The notes under the pieces were generated by a model, which saw nothing but the letters and a program-made list of their open reading frames with translations, was not told the DNA's origin and did no database searches. Of a DNA stretch of 64,000 nt, positions 15,458 through 22,458 are shown piece after piece (position 1 is the stretch's first letter; every line of letters begins with the position of its first letter). The stretch is from an uncultured Collinsella sp. Lineage in GTDB: Bacteria > Actinomycetota > Coriobacteriia > Coriobacteriales > Coriobacteriaceae. Location: assembly GCA_937982065.1 (NCBI GenBank), contig CALJMO010000054.1:47000-110999 (forward strand). Direction: 5' to 3'. A program made the translations under genes and the position numbers.

Positions 15458-15682
15458 CCTCTTGCCTCTTTCGCATCGTAGCCTCATCGCGCTTCAGAGC
15501 CAAACGATACCCGGCAGGGCTTGCCCCTGTCTTGCGGCGCCGTCGCGCAATCTGTGTTCTCGATAAACCATAAGTCCTCATGCGGACAATCCTCGCGGCC
15601 GATCAAGCGGCTCAAAGACGTGTCCAAATGGGGCGAATAAGGTTCTCGTTCTCTGTCCGCCATCTATCATACGACAAAGAGG
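15458..15682 (-). other. nrdD 5' leader, about 220 nt, unassigned
   Basis: From the predicted start near 15678 to the nrdD ATG there is a long untranslated leader. It contains a small CAGGGGC-aa-GCCCTG hairpin (around 15515-15531) but no pattern I recognise as a cobalamin or other riboswitch. No good short ORF was found. Confidence 0.4.
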
Positions 15683-15730
15683 CATCTATATCCTGTATTC
15701 TTTTTTTAGGTCAAACACAACATATAGTGT
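15683..15730 (-). promoter_or_regulatory. Tandem NrdR boxes over the nrdD promoter
   Basis: Box 2 (15715-15730, ACACAACATATAGTGT) matches the NrdR consensus ACACWATATATWGTGT at 15 of 16 positions. Box 1 (15683-15698) matches at 10 of 16. Their starts are exactly 32 bp apart, the three-helical-turn spacing of known NrdR pairs. On the minus strand a -35 TTGACC (15714-15709) and -10 TATAGA (15690-15685) with an 18-bp spacer lie between and over the boxes, so binding would block RNA polymerase. Confidence 0.85.
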
Positions 15731-16023
15731 TTCAGCAGGTCAAAGCAATTAGTCATTTTGCAGACGCATTAAAAATGAGGGGTTCTTGGGAAGTCGGTAA
15801 AACGTTACCAACACGGCTACCTGCATGGCAGTTATAAAACCCCCTTAGTCAAGCCGCTGACAAATCCTACCAAAACCAAGCCGCTCACGCCAAAAGAATC
15901 CAAAAGATTATGCTTGACCAACATGTTGCGGTCACGGTCGGCCAGGACGTATGCAATCTGCCGGCACCTCTACGGGGACCTTGGATCAATATTTGGTGGC
16001 ATATTTGACGGCGTGCTTGGTAG
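15731..16023. other. Non-coding gap upstream of nrdD
   Basis: No gene is supported. Small inverted repeats are present (GGTAA-aacg-TTACC near 15798; GGGGTT...AACCCC spanning about 15780-15845) but show no recognisable RNA family. Confidence 0.4.
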
Positions 16024-16060
16024 CAAAACAAAACAGCCCAGAGGACATAGCCTCTGAGCT
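16024..16060 (-). terminator. Terminator of the tRNA-Gly/tRNA-Val unit
   Basis: A 10-bp stem (16035-16044 with 16051-16060, one G-U pair) is followed on the minus strand by GTTTTGTTTTG. It lies 10 nt past the tRNA-Val 3' end. Confidence 0.9.
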
Positions 16061-16069
16061 GCGAACATT

Positions 16070-16144
16070 TGGTGGGCGTTAGAAGATTTGAACTTCTGAC
16101 CTCTTCCGTGTCAGGGAAGCGCTCTCCCCCTGAGCTAAACGCCC
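16070..16144 (-). tRNA. tRNA-Val (GAC)
   Basis: 75 nt including an encoded CCA. The acceptor stem GGGCGTT pairs with AACGCCC, the D arm has TAGCTCAGG, the anticodon loop CTGACAC gives GAC, and the T arm is GTTCAAATC. It follows tRNA-Gly by 3 nt in one transcript. Confidence 0.97.
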
Positions 16145-16147
16145 AAA

Positions 16148-16223
16148 TGGAGCGGACAACGGGGCTCGAACCCGCGACCCCAACCTTGGCAAGGTTGTGC
16201 TCTACCAACTGAGCCATGTCCGC
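16148..16223 (-). tRNA. tRNA-Gly (GCC), copy 1
   Basis: 76 nt with encoded CCA; acceptor GCGGACA/TGTCCGC, anticodon loop TTGCCAA giving GCC, T arm GGTTCGAGCC. The sequence is identical to the copies at 18277 and 18503. It starts 12 nt after the -10 box of the promoter at 16236-16283. Confidence 0.97.
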
Positions 16224-16235
16224 TTACGAGGATTA

Positions 16236-16283
16236 ATCTTACGTGATGCCCGCATCCTATGCAAGAACTTTTTTTAAAAAGTT
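16236..16283 (-). promoter_or_regulatory. tRNA promoter with T/A-tract upstream element
   Basis: -10 TAAGAT (16241-16236), a 17-bp spacer, -35 TTGCAT (16264-16259), and immediately upstream the palindrome AACTTTTT-tt-AAAAAGTT (16266-16283). The same T-tract/A-tract block abuts the -35 box of the other two tRNA promoters in the window. Confidence 0.85.
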
Positions 16284-16364
16284 TTGCAACGCTCTCGCGA
16301 ACCTCGCGAAGACATCAGCCACCACGGAAGGCGCGGGCAAACGCAATCTCGCCGCAAGAGACCC

Positions 16365-18098
16365 CTACATCTCACCGAGCATGATCCAGGCAGAGCTGTC
16401 CTGCGCGAGCCTGCCGTCTGCAAGCGGTGATGAGGTGAGCAGGACCCTGCCCGCCGGCAGCTCCACGGCTGCTGCGCCGAAGTTCGTCACACACGCCCAG
16501 CCGTTGTCGCGGCGATAGGCGATAACGCCGCCCTCGGCGCCCTCGGCACCATCCGCAAGACCGGTGCGCCCGTCAAGATCGAGCCACGCAAAATCGTTGG
16601 CGCAACCGCGCAGCTTGCGCCGAAGCCAGAGGGCGTCACGATAGAGCGCAAGCATCGATGTCGGGTCCGCTTCTTCCCTATCGGCAGCGTAATCGGAAAA
16701 CCATGCAGGTTGCGGCAGATGGGGCGCCGCATCGGCGTCCGCCGGCGAAAACCCAAACGATCCGCCCTGCGCGGGATCGTCCGCCGCCACCCACGGCAGG
16801 GGCACACGGCAGCCGTCGCGCCCCTTCTCACGCTTCGGTCCGCGCGTATTGGTCGCAGTAGGATCTTCGAGTGCAGCCCACGGGATGTCAGCCACCTCAA
16901 AAAGGCCGAGCTCCTCACCCTGATACACGTATGCCGAGCCCGGAAGCGCCAGTTCAAGCAAAAGGGCCGCCCGCGCGCGGCGCTCGCCGAGTTCACGGTC
17001 CTCGTCATAAGACAACCCGTCGCGTAAGAGCCAGTCGAGCGCAATCTGGTGGTAGCGCGTCGCCTTGATTTGCGGCAGGGCATAGCGTGTCGCCACGCGC
17101 GGCACGTCGTGGTTGGAGAGTACCCAGGTCGAGGCGGAATCGGATTCGACGGCTGCCTTCAAGCCCTTCTCGATTGCAGTGTGCATGTCATCATAGGTCC
17201 AAGTGGCCTTGGCAAACTCAAAGTTGAATGTCTGGCCAAGCTCGCTGGGACGCGCATAGAGATACTGGCGCTCGGGCAGCACCCACGCCTCGGCAACGGC
17301 ACTGCGCGGCGGATTATAGCGGTCGAACACGCGGCGCCACTCGCGATAGATCTCGTGGACCTCATTGCGGTCCCACAGCGGATGGGTGCCGTCGTCAACC
17401 ATGTCATCGCCCTCGGCGAGATGCCACCGGTCGAGGTCATCGCGGTCGAGATCCTTGGCGAGACCCTGCGCCACATCAATGCGAAAGCCGTCGACGCCTC
17501 GATCGCTCCAAAACGCCAGGACGTCGCAAAAGAGCGCATGAACCTCGGGGCATGACCAGTCAAAGTCCGGTTGCTCGGGCGTAAACATGTGCAGATACCA
17601 CTGACCGTCCGCAACACGCGTCCATGCGGGGCCGCCAAAGTTGGCATTCCAATTGGTGGGAGGCAGCTCGCCATGCTCGCCGCGACCATCGCGGAAGATA
17701 TAACGGGCGCGCTCGGGCGATCCGGGGCCAGCGGCAAGAGCGGCTTTGAACCAGGGGTGCTGGTTGGATGAATGGTTGGGCACGATGTCGACGATGACCT
17801 TGATGCCGCGCGCGTGAGCCGCAGCGATCATGTCATCGAAGTCGTCAAGCGAGCCGAGACACGGGTCGACATCGCAGTAGTCCGCCACATCATAGCCGCC
17901 ATCGACAAGAGGCGATGGATAAAACGGGCTCAGCCAGATGGCCTCGATACCCAGTCGCTCAAGATAGTCCATCTGCTGGGTAATGCCCGCGATATCGCCC
18001 AGACCCGAACCAGTCGAATCCTTAAACGAGCGCGGGTAGATCTGATAGATCGCGGCATCGGACATCCATGAGCGCGAAGAAGACTTTTCTGTAGCCAT
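16365..18098 (-). CDS. GH13 alpha-glucosidase / oligo-1,6-glucosidase
   Basis: 577 residues from ATG 18098 (AAGGGAG about 9 nt upstream). The frame stays open upstream through two tRNAs, but that is a shadow. A cytoplasmic (alpha/beta)8 amylase-family enzyme: AAIYQIYPRSFKDSTGSGLGDI, region I DIVPNHSS, region II DGFRIDVAQG (nucleophile Asp), region III SAVAEAWV (acid Glu), region IV LSNHDVPR (Asp). The QPDFDW and DGGYDVADY segments fit the oligosaccharide-exo-acting subgroup. No transporter or regulator is adjacent; tRNA genes flank it on both sides. Exact specificity (isomaltose, maltose or sucrose) is not deducible. Confidence 0.9.
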   Translation of the reverse strand: MATEKSSSRSWMSDAAIYQIYPRSFKDSTGSGLGDIAGITQQMDYLERLGIEAIWLSPFYPSPLVDGGYDVADYCDVDPCLGSLDDFDDMIAAAHARGIKVIVDIVPNHSSNQHPWFKAALAAGPGSPERARYIFRDGRGEHGELPPTNWNANFGGPAWTRVADGQWYLHMFTPEQPDFDWSCPEVHALFCDVLAFWSDRGVDGFRIDVAQGLAKDLDRDDLDRWHLAEGDDMVDDGTHPLWDRNEVHEIYREWRRVFDRYNPPRSAVAEAWVLPERQYLYARPSELGQTFNFEFAKATWTYDDMHTAIEKGLKAAVESDSASTWVLSNHDVPRVATRYALPQIKATRYHQIALDWLLRDGLSYDEDRELGERRARAALLLELALPGSAYVYQGEELGLFEVADIPWAALEDPTATNTRGPKREKGRDGCRVPLPWVAADDPAQGGSFGFSPADADAAPHLPQPAWFSDYAADREEADPTSMLALYRDALWLRRKLRGCANDFAWLDLDGRTGLADGAEGAEGGVIAYRRDNGWACVTNFGAAAVELPAGRVLLTSSPLADGRLAQDSSAWIMLGEM

Positions 18099-18237
18099 GG
18101 GGCGTATCTCCCTTGCAACGAGGTTATGCGAGATGCCCACGATGATACGCCCAAAGCGGACATTCGCGGCAAACAACGCCACAGCCACGACCCAAAACGC
18201 TCGCCCCCTCTCGGGTTCGAGCCCATGCGATGGATAC

Positions 18238-18268
18238 AAAAAAGCCCGGCTACCGTGGTAGCCGGGCT
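18238..18268 (-). terminator. Terminator after tRNA-Gly copy 2
   Basis: A 12-bp inverted repeat (AGCCCGGCTACC with GGTAGCCGGGCT, 18243-18268) is followed by six Us on the minus strand. Confidence 0.93.
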
Positions 18269-18276
18269 GTTGCGTT

Positions 18277-18352
18277 TGGAGCGGACAACGGGGCTCGAAC
18301 CCGCGACCCCAACCTTGGCAAGGTTGTGCTCTACCAACTGAGCCATGTCCGC
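18277..18352 (-). tRNA. tRNA-Gly (GCC), copy 2
   Basis: 76 nt with encoded CCA and anticodon GCC, identical to copies 1 and 3. Last gene of the Gly-Cys-Gly array; separated from tRNA-Cys by a hairpin with a U-tract. Confidence 0.97.
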
Positions 18353-18358
18353 ATATGT

Positions 18359-18385
18359 AAAACAAAACGGGCGCCGGAGCGCCCG
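18359..18385 (-). terminator. Terminator-like hairpin between tRNA-Cys and tRNA-Gly
   Basis: Stem GGGCGC (18369-18374) with GCGCCC (18379-18384) and a GTTTTGTTTTAC tail on the minus strand, in a 42-nt spacer. No promoter fits between it and the next tRNA, so it either terminates partially or marks a processing site. Confidence 0.75.
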
Positions 18386-18394
18386 GATGTTGCC

Positions 18395-18468
18395 TGGAGG
18401 CGAAGCCCGGATTCGAACCGGGGGTAAAGGCTTTGCAGGCCTCTGCCTTACCACTTGGCCACTTCGCC
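18395..18468 (-). tRNA. tRNA-Cys (GCA)
   Basis: 74 nt with encoded CCA; acceptor GGCGAAG/CTTCGCC, anticodon loop CTGCAAA giving GCA, T arm GGTTCGAATCC. Flanked on both sides by U-tract hairpins and tRNA-Gly copies. Confidence 0.97.
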
Positions 18469-18469
18469 G

Positions 18470-18492
18470 AAAAAGGACCGCCTAAACGGTCC
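18470..18492 (-). terminator. Terminator-like hairpin between tRNA-Gly and tRNA-Cys
   Basis: Stem GGACCG (18475-18480) with CGGTCC (18487-18492) and five Us on the minus strand, in a 34-nt spacer that has no room for a new promoter. Confidence 0.75.
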
Positions 18493-18502
18493 GGAAATGC
18501 AA

Positions 18503-18578
18503 TGGAGCGGACAACGGGGCTCGAACCCGCGACCCCAACCTTGGCAAGGTTGTGCTCTACCAACTGAGCCATGTCCGC
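18503..18578 (-). tRNA. tRNA-Gly (GCC), copy 3
   Basis: 76 nt with encoded CCA, identical to copies 1 and 2. First gene of the Gly-Cys-Gly array, 12 nt after its -10 box. Confidence 0.97.
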
Positions 18579-18590
18579 TTGCGGGTTATT

Positions 18591-18640
18591 AATTTACGCG
18601 AGTTGTCCAAAAGACGCAAGTACTTTTTTCAAAAAACTTG
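18591..18640 (-). promoter_or_regulatory. tRNA array promoter with T/A-tract upstream element
   Basis: -10 TAAATT (18596-18591), 17-bp spacer, -35 TTGCGT (18619-18614), preceded by T6-G-A6-GTAC on the minus strand (18636-18620). It is nearly identical over about 20 nt to the tRNA-Leu promoter. Confidence 0.87.
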
Positions 18641-18683
18641 TCTGCCGCATGTTCTTAGTAGCTAAACGCGCTAAAGCGATTGG

Positions 18684-19430
18684 CTAGGCACACGATTCCA
18701 GCGCTCCGCTAAACAGCTTCACCATCTGCACGCGCGTGCCGGCGCCGTCCGTACGACGAGCAACCTCCACGTTATCGACGAGCATACGCATAAGCTTGAT
18801 GCCACGGCCGCGTTCCTCGGATGCGACCGGTTCGCTCGTTTCATCGATAGAATAGCCGGCACCTCGATCAAGCACCTCAACCACAACGCGATCGCCATAG
18901 GCCTGAACCGTCAGGACGCACCCGATACCGCCCGCATGGTCATAGGCATTACCCAGCGCCTCCCCCGACGCCAATGCGACATCGTAGCGCTCGTCACGGC
19001 GCAACGGAAGCGATTCAAGGAGTTCGGCGATGCGATGTCGGTAGTATGGAAGATTCTCGATACCCTGACGGACCTCAACGCTCTTACTCCAGCGAGGCAG
19101 CTCCCCCACCGGAATGGCAGGAATTGACTCCCGTGCCGGCCCCACGACATGAAGGATATCGACAAGACGAGCAATCTCCAAAAAGCGAACAACTTCACCC
19201 GATGCATTGACGAGCGAAAGCAGGCCTTCTCGCCTCATGAGCTCACGAGCGCGCGTAAGCAGGAATGCCAAGCCCGTCGAATCGATAAAGCTAACAGCCT
19301 GACAGTTGATGACAACACGACGCACGCCGCGGCCAATCAAAGCATCCAACCGCCGACGCAGCGCAGGCACCGTGGCGATGTCGATATCGCCTGGTGGCGT
19401 CAAAACCGCTATGTCATTCCACTCATTCAT
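18684..19430 (-). CDS. STAS / HATPase fusion: anti-anti-sigma and anti-sigma kinase in one protein
   Basis: 248 residues from ATG 19430 (weak site; TTG 19448 is an alternative). Residues ~5-105 form a STAS domain (LTPPGDIDIATVPALRRRL and the phospho-acceptor motif VSFIDSTGLAFLL). Residues ~125-245 form an RsbW/SpoIIAB-type ATPase: the N box SGEALGNAYDHAGG, G1 EVLDRGAGYS, and G2 EERGRGIKLMRMLVDNVE. These two roles are usually separate proteins in partner-switching systems. The gene lies 79 nt after a PP2C phosphatase with PAS and GAF sensors, the natural dephosphorylating partner. No sigma factor is adjacent, so the output is unknown. Confidence 0.88.
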   Translation of the reverse strand: MNEWNDIAVLTPPGDIDIATVPALRRRLDALIGRGVRRVVINCQAVSFIDSTGLAFLLTRARELMRREGLLSLVNASGEVVRFLEIARLVDILHVVGPARESIPAIPVGELPRWSKSVEVRQGIENLPYYRHRIAELLESLPLRRDERYDVALASGEALGNAYDHAGGIGCVLTVQAYGDRVVVEVLDRGAGYSIDETSEPVASEERGRGIKLMRMLVDNVEVARRTDGAGTRVQMVKLFSGALESCA

Positions 19431-19509
19431 ACGACCATGGTTCCCCAAAAAAAGCCCACTCGATGCATTCGTTTCCCCAACCGTACGGATTCAGCCCGCC
19501 CAGCGTCGT

Positions 19510-21855
19510 CTATGAACGACCCCGTAAAAACTCAAGGGACACCAATGCAATGTCATCGTCCAGCGCCGATTCGGTAAATCGGTCAAGCTCGCCCAAGACC
19601 TTGCCGCAGATTCCCGATACGCCCTCACCCGAGACAGAGAGCAGAAGGTCACGAAGGCGCTGCTCACCAAAGAACGCTCCGGTGTGGTCGCGGGCCTCAA
19701 TCGTTCCGTCCGTATACATGAAGAGCATGTCGCCAGGAGCGAACGTAAACACGCCTGTCTCGTACACCATGCTCTCAAAGGCACCGATTACGCCCGATTG
19801 GCATCCAAGCAGCTCGACCTCTCCCCCACGGGCCTCGCCGCCACCCAGCGGCATCGACTCTGGCCTAATGACCATGGTCGGAGGATGGCCCGCCGAACAA
19901 TACGTTGCGCGTCCGGCTTTAAGGTCAATCTTGGCGATAAAGGCCGTCACGAACGTCTCGACCCTCGAAAAGCCCATGAGCATACTGTTAAGAGAGCGTG
20001 CCATGCGGGCCGGTCCAGCGCCCTCCCACGCATATGCCGTCAGGGCCGTCTTGACGAGCGCGGACATCGATGCGGCCTCAATGCCTTTGCCAGACACATC
20101 ACCCAGAATCATGACGGCGCAGTCGTCGGGAAGACGGATGAGCGTATAGAAATCGCCGCCGACCAACGCCGAGTTCGTGGCTGACAGGTACACCGAATCG
20201 GTTGCGATACCCGGAACATCCCCCAGGGAATTTCTCATGCCGATCTGAAGGGTCTGAGCGATATGGCGCTCCTCGCGCTTTTGAGATTCGCCTTCGTAGA
20301 TCAGTTCAAAGTCATGCGCCAAGTGCACCAAGTAGTCATATTCAAGATCATCAATCGGCTCTTGGCTACCATCACGAAGCAGTAGCGCGCGCGTCGTCGG
20401 GCTCTTCGCAACAGAAGCAGGAACAATTGCGTCGTTACTGTGCTTGCCATCACCCTTAGAGCGTGGTCGCCCCGCCTCGATGCCGGAGTCGACGTAGAGA
20501 CCTTGACAAGGCAGACCATGCGCCCTAAGCCAGCCTCCCATAGGCATCGATTCGTCAACGCGAGTTATACGGACGTGTTTAAGGTCCTCGGCACTCGTAC
20601 CGCCCAAAACAGATGCCTCAAAGCCATCAGGGCCAGCCCCCAGACGTGCCGCTGGCGCCGTCGTGGAAAAGAAAAGCTTCTCGGGATCGTCCGGCAAAGC
20701 AACGCGACTGCCACCTTCAAAATCTATGACGTAGGAATCCAGACTGGCGTCATACTCAACAGGGCAAAAATGGCAGTTAAGCATATTGCAGATCTCGGAC
20801 GATACCGCCTGGGTAGCCGCGGCGGAATCGTCTAGAAAGGTAAACAACTCATCACGCAAGACATTGAGCGAGCGGCCAAGCTCGGCCGTGCGACGGGAGC
20901 GAAGGCTCGATGCCATGCCGACCAGCTGGATAGACAGGTAATCGCAAATGACCTCGAGCACATTAACGTCATAGGCGAGCGGTGCCTGAGGGCGTTTCCA
21001 ACCAACTTCCAGCACGCCAAGGATCTGCGTACCGTAAAAAACGGGAAGACAGATCTCGCTGCGGTACGGAGGCATATCCTGCATGCGCAACAGGTGCTTA
21101 GAACGATTGTCCAGGTCCATAAACATACCGGAGGCGGCCTTATCACCCTTAAGGTCCTGTTGAATCGACAAGCGACAGGCACGCGACTCACGAAGAACAT
21201 ACGTCGGAATGCCAGCGCCATACGGCAAAAACTCAGGCAGGTAGCTGTCGTACAGCTCCTTGGAAACACCGCGAAGTTTAAAACCGCCGCTCTCAGAAAA
21301 ATAGATAGCGGCACCCGAAGCATCGAGCGTTCCTACAAGCTGGTTCAAAACGGTATCAAGTAGGCTGGGCAGCTCATCGGAGCCCACGGTACTCATAATG
21401 ACCGAGAGCGTGCCAGAGAGGCGCTTGTTAGCCACTCTAAGCTCCGAAAGAGCACGCTTGAGCTGACGGTCGTGCGAATACTGTTCTTCGATGCTATGGA
21501 GCGCCACCAGGACACGTGGCGCGCGGCGCCCAAAGATGCGTGGAGGCGTTACGGAGCCCGCACGAACCAAGACGGGGATAAAGGAGCCGTCACTCAGCTT
21601 GAGCATCAGTTCGTTCTCGGAGCCATCAGTTTCAAATGGCAGACGATGTTCCGTCGCACGTTCAAAAGCGGACGAGTACAGGACGTCTTTAACATCTCCA
21701 CTGATGACGTCGGCGCGTTCCTCGCACATCAAACCAAGTAAGCGATTATTCACATGCAGAATGGTTCCGTCGAGCTCGCAGATGATGACAGCATCGCTCG
21801 TGATCTCGACCAGTTGGGCAACGTCTGCCCACTCGTTGCGTTCAAGCGTTTCCAT
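19510..21855 (-). CDS. PAS-GAF-PP2C (SpoIIE/RsbU-type) serine phosphatase
   Basis: 781 residues from ATG 21855 (GAGG 6 nt upstream). Domains in order: an N-terminal PAS (residues ~10-125, LVEITSDAVIICELDGTILHVN), a short helix, a GAF domain (~155-320), a variable middle, and a C-terminal PP2C/SpoIIE domain (~570-780). Metal-binding Asp are seen in SALVGGDFY, MILGDVSGKGIEAA and the closing ALDDDIALVSLEF. It is a soluble sensor phosphatase expected to dephosphorylate the STAS serine of the downstream gene. It lies between tRNA-Leu and the STAS-HATPase gene on the same strand, after a tRNA terminator. Confidence 0.92.
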   Translation of the reverse strand: METLERNEWADVAQLVEITSDAVIICELDGTILHVNNRLLGLMCEERADVISGDVKDVLYSSAFERATEHRLPFETDGSENELMLKLSDGSFIPVLVRAGSVTPPRIFGRRAPRVLVALHSIEEQYSHDRQLKRALSELRVANKRLSGTLSVIMSTVGSDELPSLLDTVLNQLVGTLDASGAAIYFSESGGFKLRGVSKELYDSYLPEFLPYGAGIPTYVLRESRACRLSIQQDLKGDKAASGMFMDLDNRSKHLLRMQDMPPYRSEICLPVFYGTQILGVLEVGWKRPQAPLAYDVNVLEVICDYLSIQLVGMASSLRSRRTAELGRSLNVLRDELFTFLDDSAAATQAVSSEICNMLNCHFCPVEYDASLDSYVIDFEGGSRVALPDDPEKLFFSTTAPAARLGAGPDGFEASVLGGTSAEDLKHVRITRVDESMPMGGWLRAHGLPCQGLYVDSGIEAGRPRSKGDGKHSNDAIVPASVAKSPTTRALLLRDGSQEPIDDLEYDYLVHLAHDFELIYEGESQKREERHIAQTLQIGMRNSLGDVPGIATDSVYLSATNSALVGGDFYTLIRLPDDCAVMILGDVSGKGIEAASMSALVKTALTAYAWEGAGPARMARSLNSMLMGFSRVETFVTAFIAKIDLKAGRATYCSAGHPPTMVIRPESMPLGGGEARGGEVELLGCQSGVIGAFESMVYETGVFTFAPGDMLFMYTDGTIEARDHTGAFFGEQRLRDLLLSVSGEGVSGICGKVLGELDRFTESALDDDIALVSLEFLRGRS

Positions 21856-21881
21856 CGTGGACCTCACCGTCTATCGGTAAC

Positions 21882-21903
21882 AAAAAAGCCTCCGAAGAGG
21901 CTT
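21882..21903 (-). terminator. Terminator of tRNA-Leu
   Basis: A 7-bp stem AAGCCTC/GAGGCTT with a TTCG-type tetraloop on the minus strand is followed by six Us; it lies 12 nt past the tRNA. Confidence 0.92.
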
Positions 21904-21914
21904 CTCAAATGCGA

Positions 21915-22004
21915 TGGTGTCGGAGGCGGGACTTGAACCCGCATGACCAAAAAGCGGTCACTAGCACCTCAAGCTAGCGCGTCTGCCAATTCCGCCACTC
22001 CGAC
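21915..22004 (-). tRNA. tRNA-Leu (GAG)
   Basis: 90 nt with encoded CCA and a long variable arm (class II). Acceptor GTCGGAG/CTCCGAC, anticodon stem CTAGC/GCTAG with loop TTGAGGT giving GAG, variable-arm stem GTGACC...GGTCAT region, T arm GGTTCAAGTCC. Confidence 0.97.
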
Positions 22005-22061
22005 ATGCTATGTTGTTGATTCGCGGTTCGTTTTGTTGGACCCGCGCGTTCAACGAGGAAG

Positions 22062-22110
22062 ATAATAACCTATGATTCGAGAACTGTGCAAGCACTTTTT
22101 TCAAAAAAGT
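22062..22110 (-). promoter_or_regulatory. tRNA-Leu promoter with T/A-tract upstream element
   Basis: -10 TATTAT (22067-22062), 18-bp spacer, -35 TTGCAC (22091-22086), and a perfect palindrome ACTTTTTT-C-AAAAAAGT (22094-22110) abutting the -35 box. The leader to the mature tRNA is about 50 nt. Confidence 0.85.
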
Positions 22111-22153
22111 TTACGAATTTGTAGATGTGCAGGTAGACGGACCTGTTCGGGCC

Positions 22154-22268
22154 GGAATGAGGTTGCTTTCCAACGCGTCCTCGGGCATGCGGCATTATTT
22201 TGCTCCGCGCTTCGCGCTACAAAATAATGCCGCCCCCTGCGGAATGCGTTGGAAAGCAACCTCATTCC
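22154..22268 (+). repeat. Long hairpin element A (GTCCTCG/CTGCGGAAT type)
   Basis: A perfect 23-bp outer stem (22154-22176 with 22246-22268, beginning GGAATGAGGTTGCTTTCC) encloses a symmetric 13/13-nt internal loop (GTCCTCGGGCATG at 22177-22189; CCCCCTGCGGAAT at 22233-22245). Next come a perfect 13-bp inner stem CGGCATTATTTTG/CAAAATAATGCCG and a GCGC-rich tip. The loop motif recurs in element C although the stems share no sequence. Confidence 0.85.
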
Positions 22269-22334
22269 TGCCCTAGGGGCACATGCTTCAGGCACAGTTC
22301 TCAAACATGTGCTGGGGGCTGATTCAAATTTGGT

Positions 22335-22353
22335 GGCTCGGCTTTGCCGAGCC
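22335..22353. repeat. Short hairpin
   Basis: A perfect 8-bp stem GGCTCGGC-ttt-GCCGAGCC lies in the middle of the hairpin array, 10 nt before another perfect hairpin. Confidence 0.6.
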
Positions 22354-22363
22354 CTTATATAAG

Positions 22364-22389
22364 GAGGCCGGAGCCAAAGCTCCGGCCTC
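22364..22389. terminator. Perfect 11-bp hairpin, possible opp-distal terminator
   Basis: GAGGCCGGAGC-caaa-GCTCCGGCCTC. It is compact like a terminator, but neither strand shows a real U-tract, so this is uncertain. Confidence 0.4.
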
Positions 22390-22458
22390 ACTAACTTTCC
22401 TATTAGATTAAGTGAGCGATCGAGGAATCGCACTCCCCTCCTCTGCCGAGTTACCGCA

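Noticed and set aside
13241..15481. A 746-codon open frame on the plus strand opposite nrdD, and similar long frames opposite oppA (26902-28569), the sialic-acid transporter (40718-44731) and uvrA (51148-53796)
   Set aside because: These are antisense shadows produced by high GC and codon bias. They are rich in Val, Leu, Asp, Gly and Arg with no domains, while the opposite strand carries clear conserved genes.
15458..15682. Cobalamin or other riboswitch in the nrdD leader
   Set aside because: The diagnostic core sequences are missing; only a small generic hairpin is present.
18099..18572. In-frame upstream extension of the GH13 gene with MAQLVEHNLAKVGVAGSS-like repeats
   Set aside because: The extension runs through tRNA-Gly and tRNA-Cys genes; the repeated peptide is simply the translated tRNA sequence.
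22313..22340. GGGGGCTGATTC string resembling the start of tmRNA
   Set aside because: Only about 12 bases match; there is no tRNA-like 3' end, tag ORF or TTCGA arm at a suitable distance.
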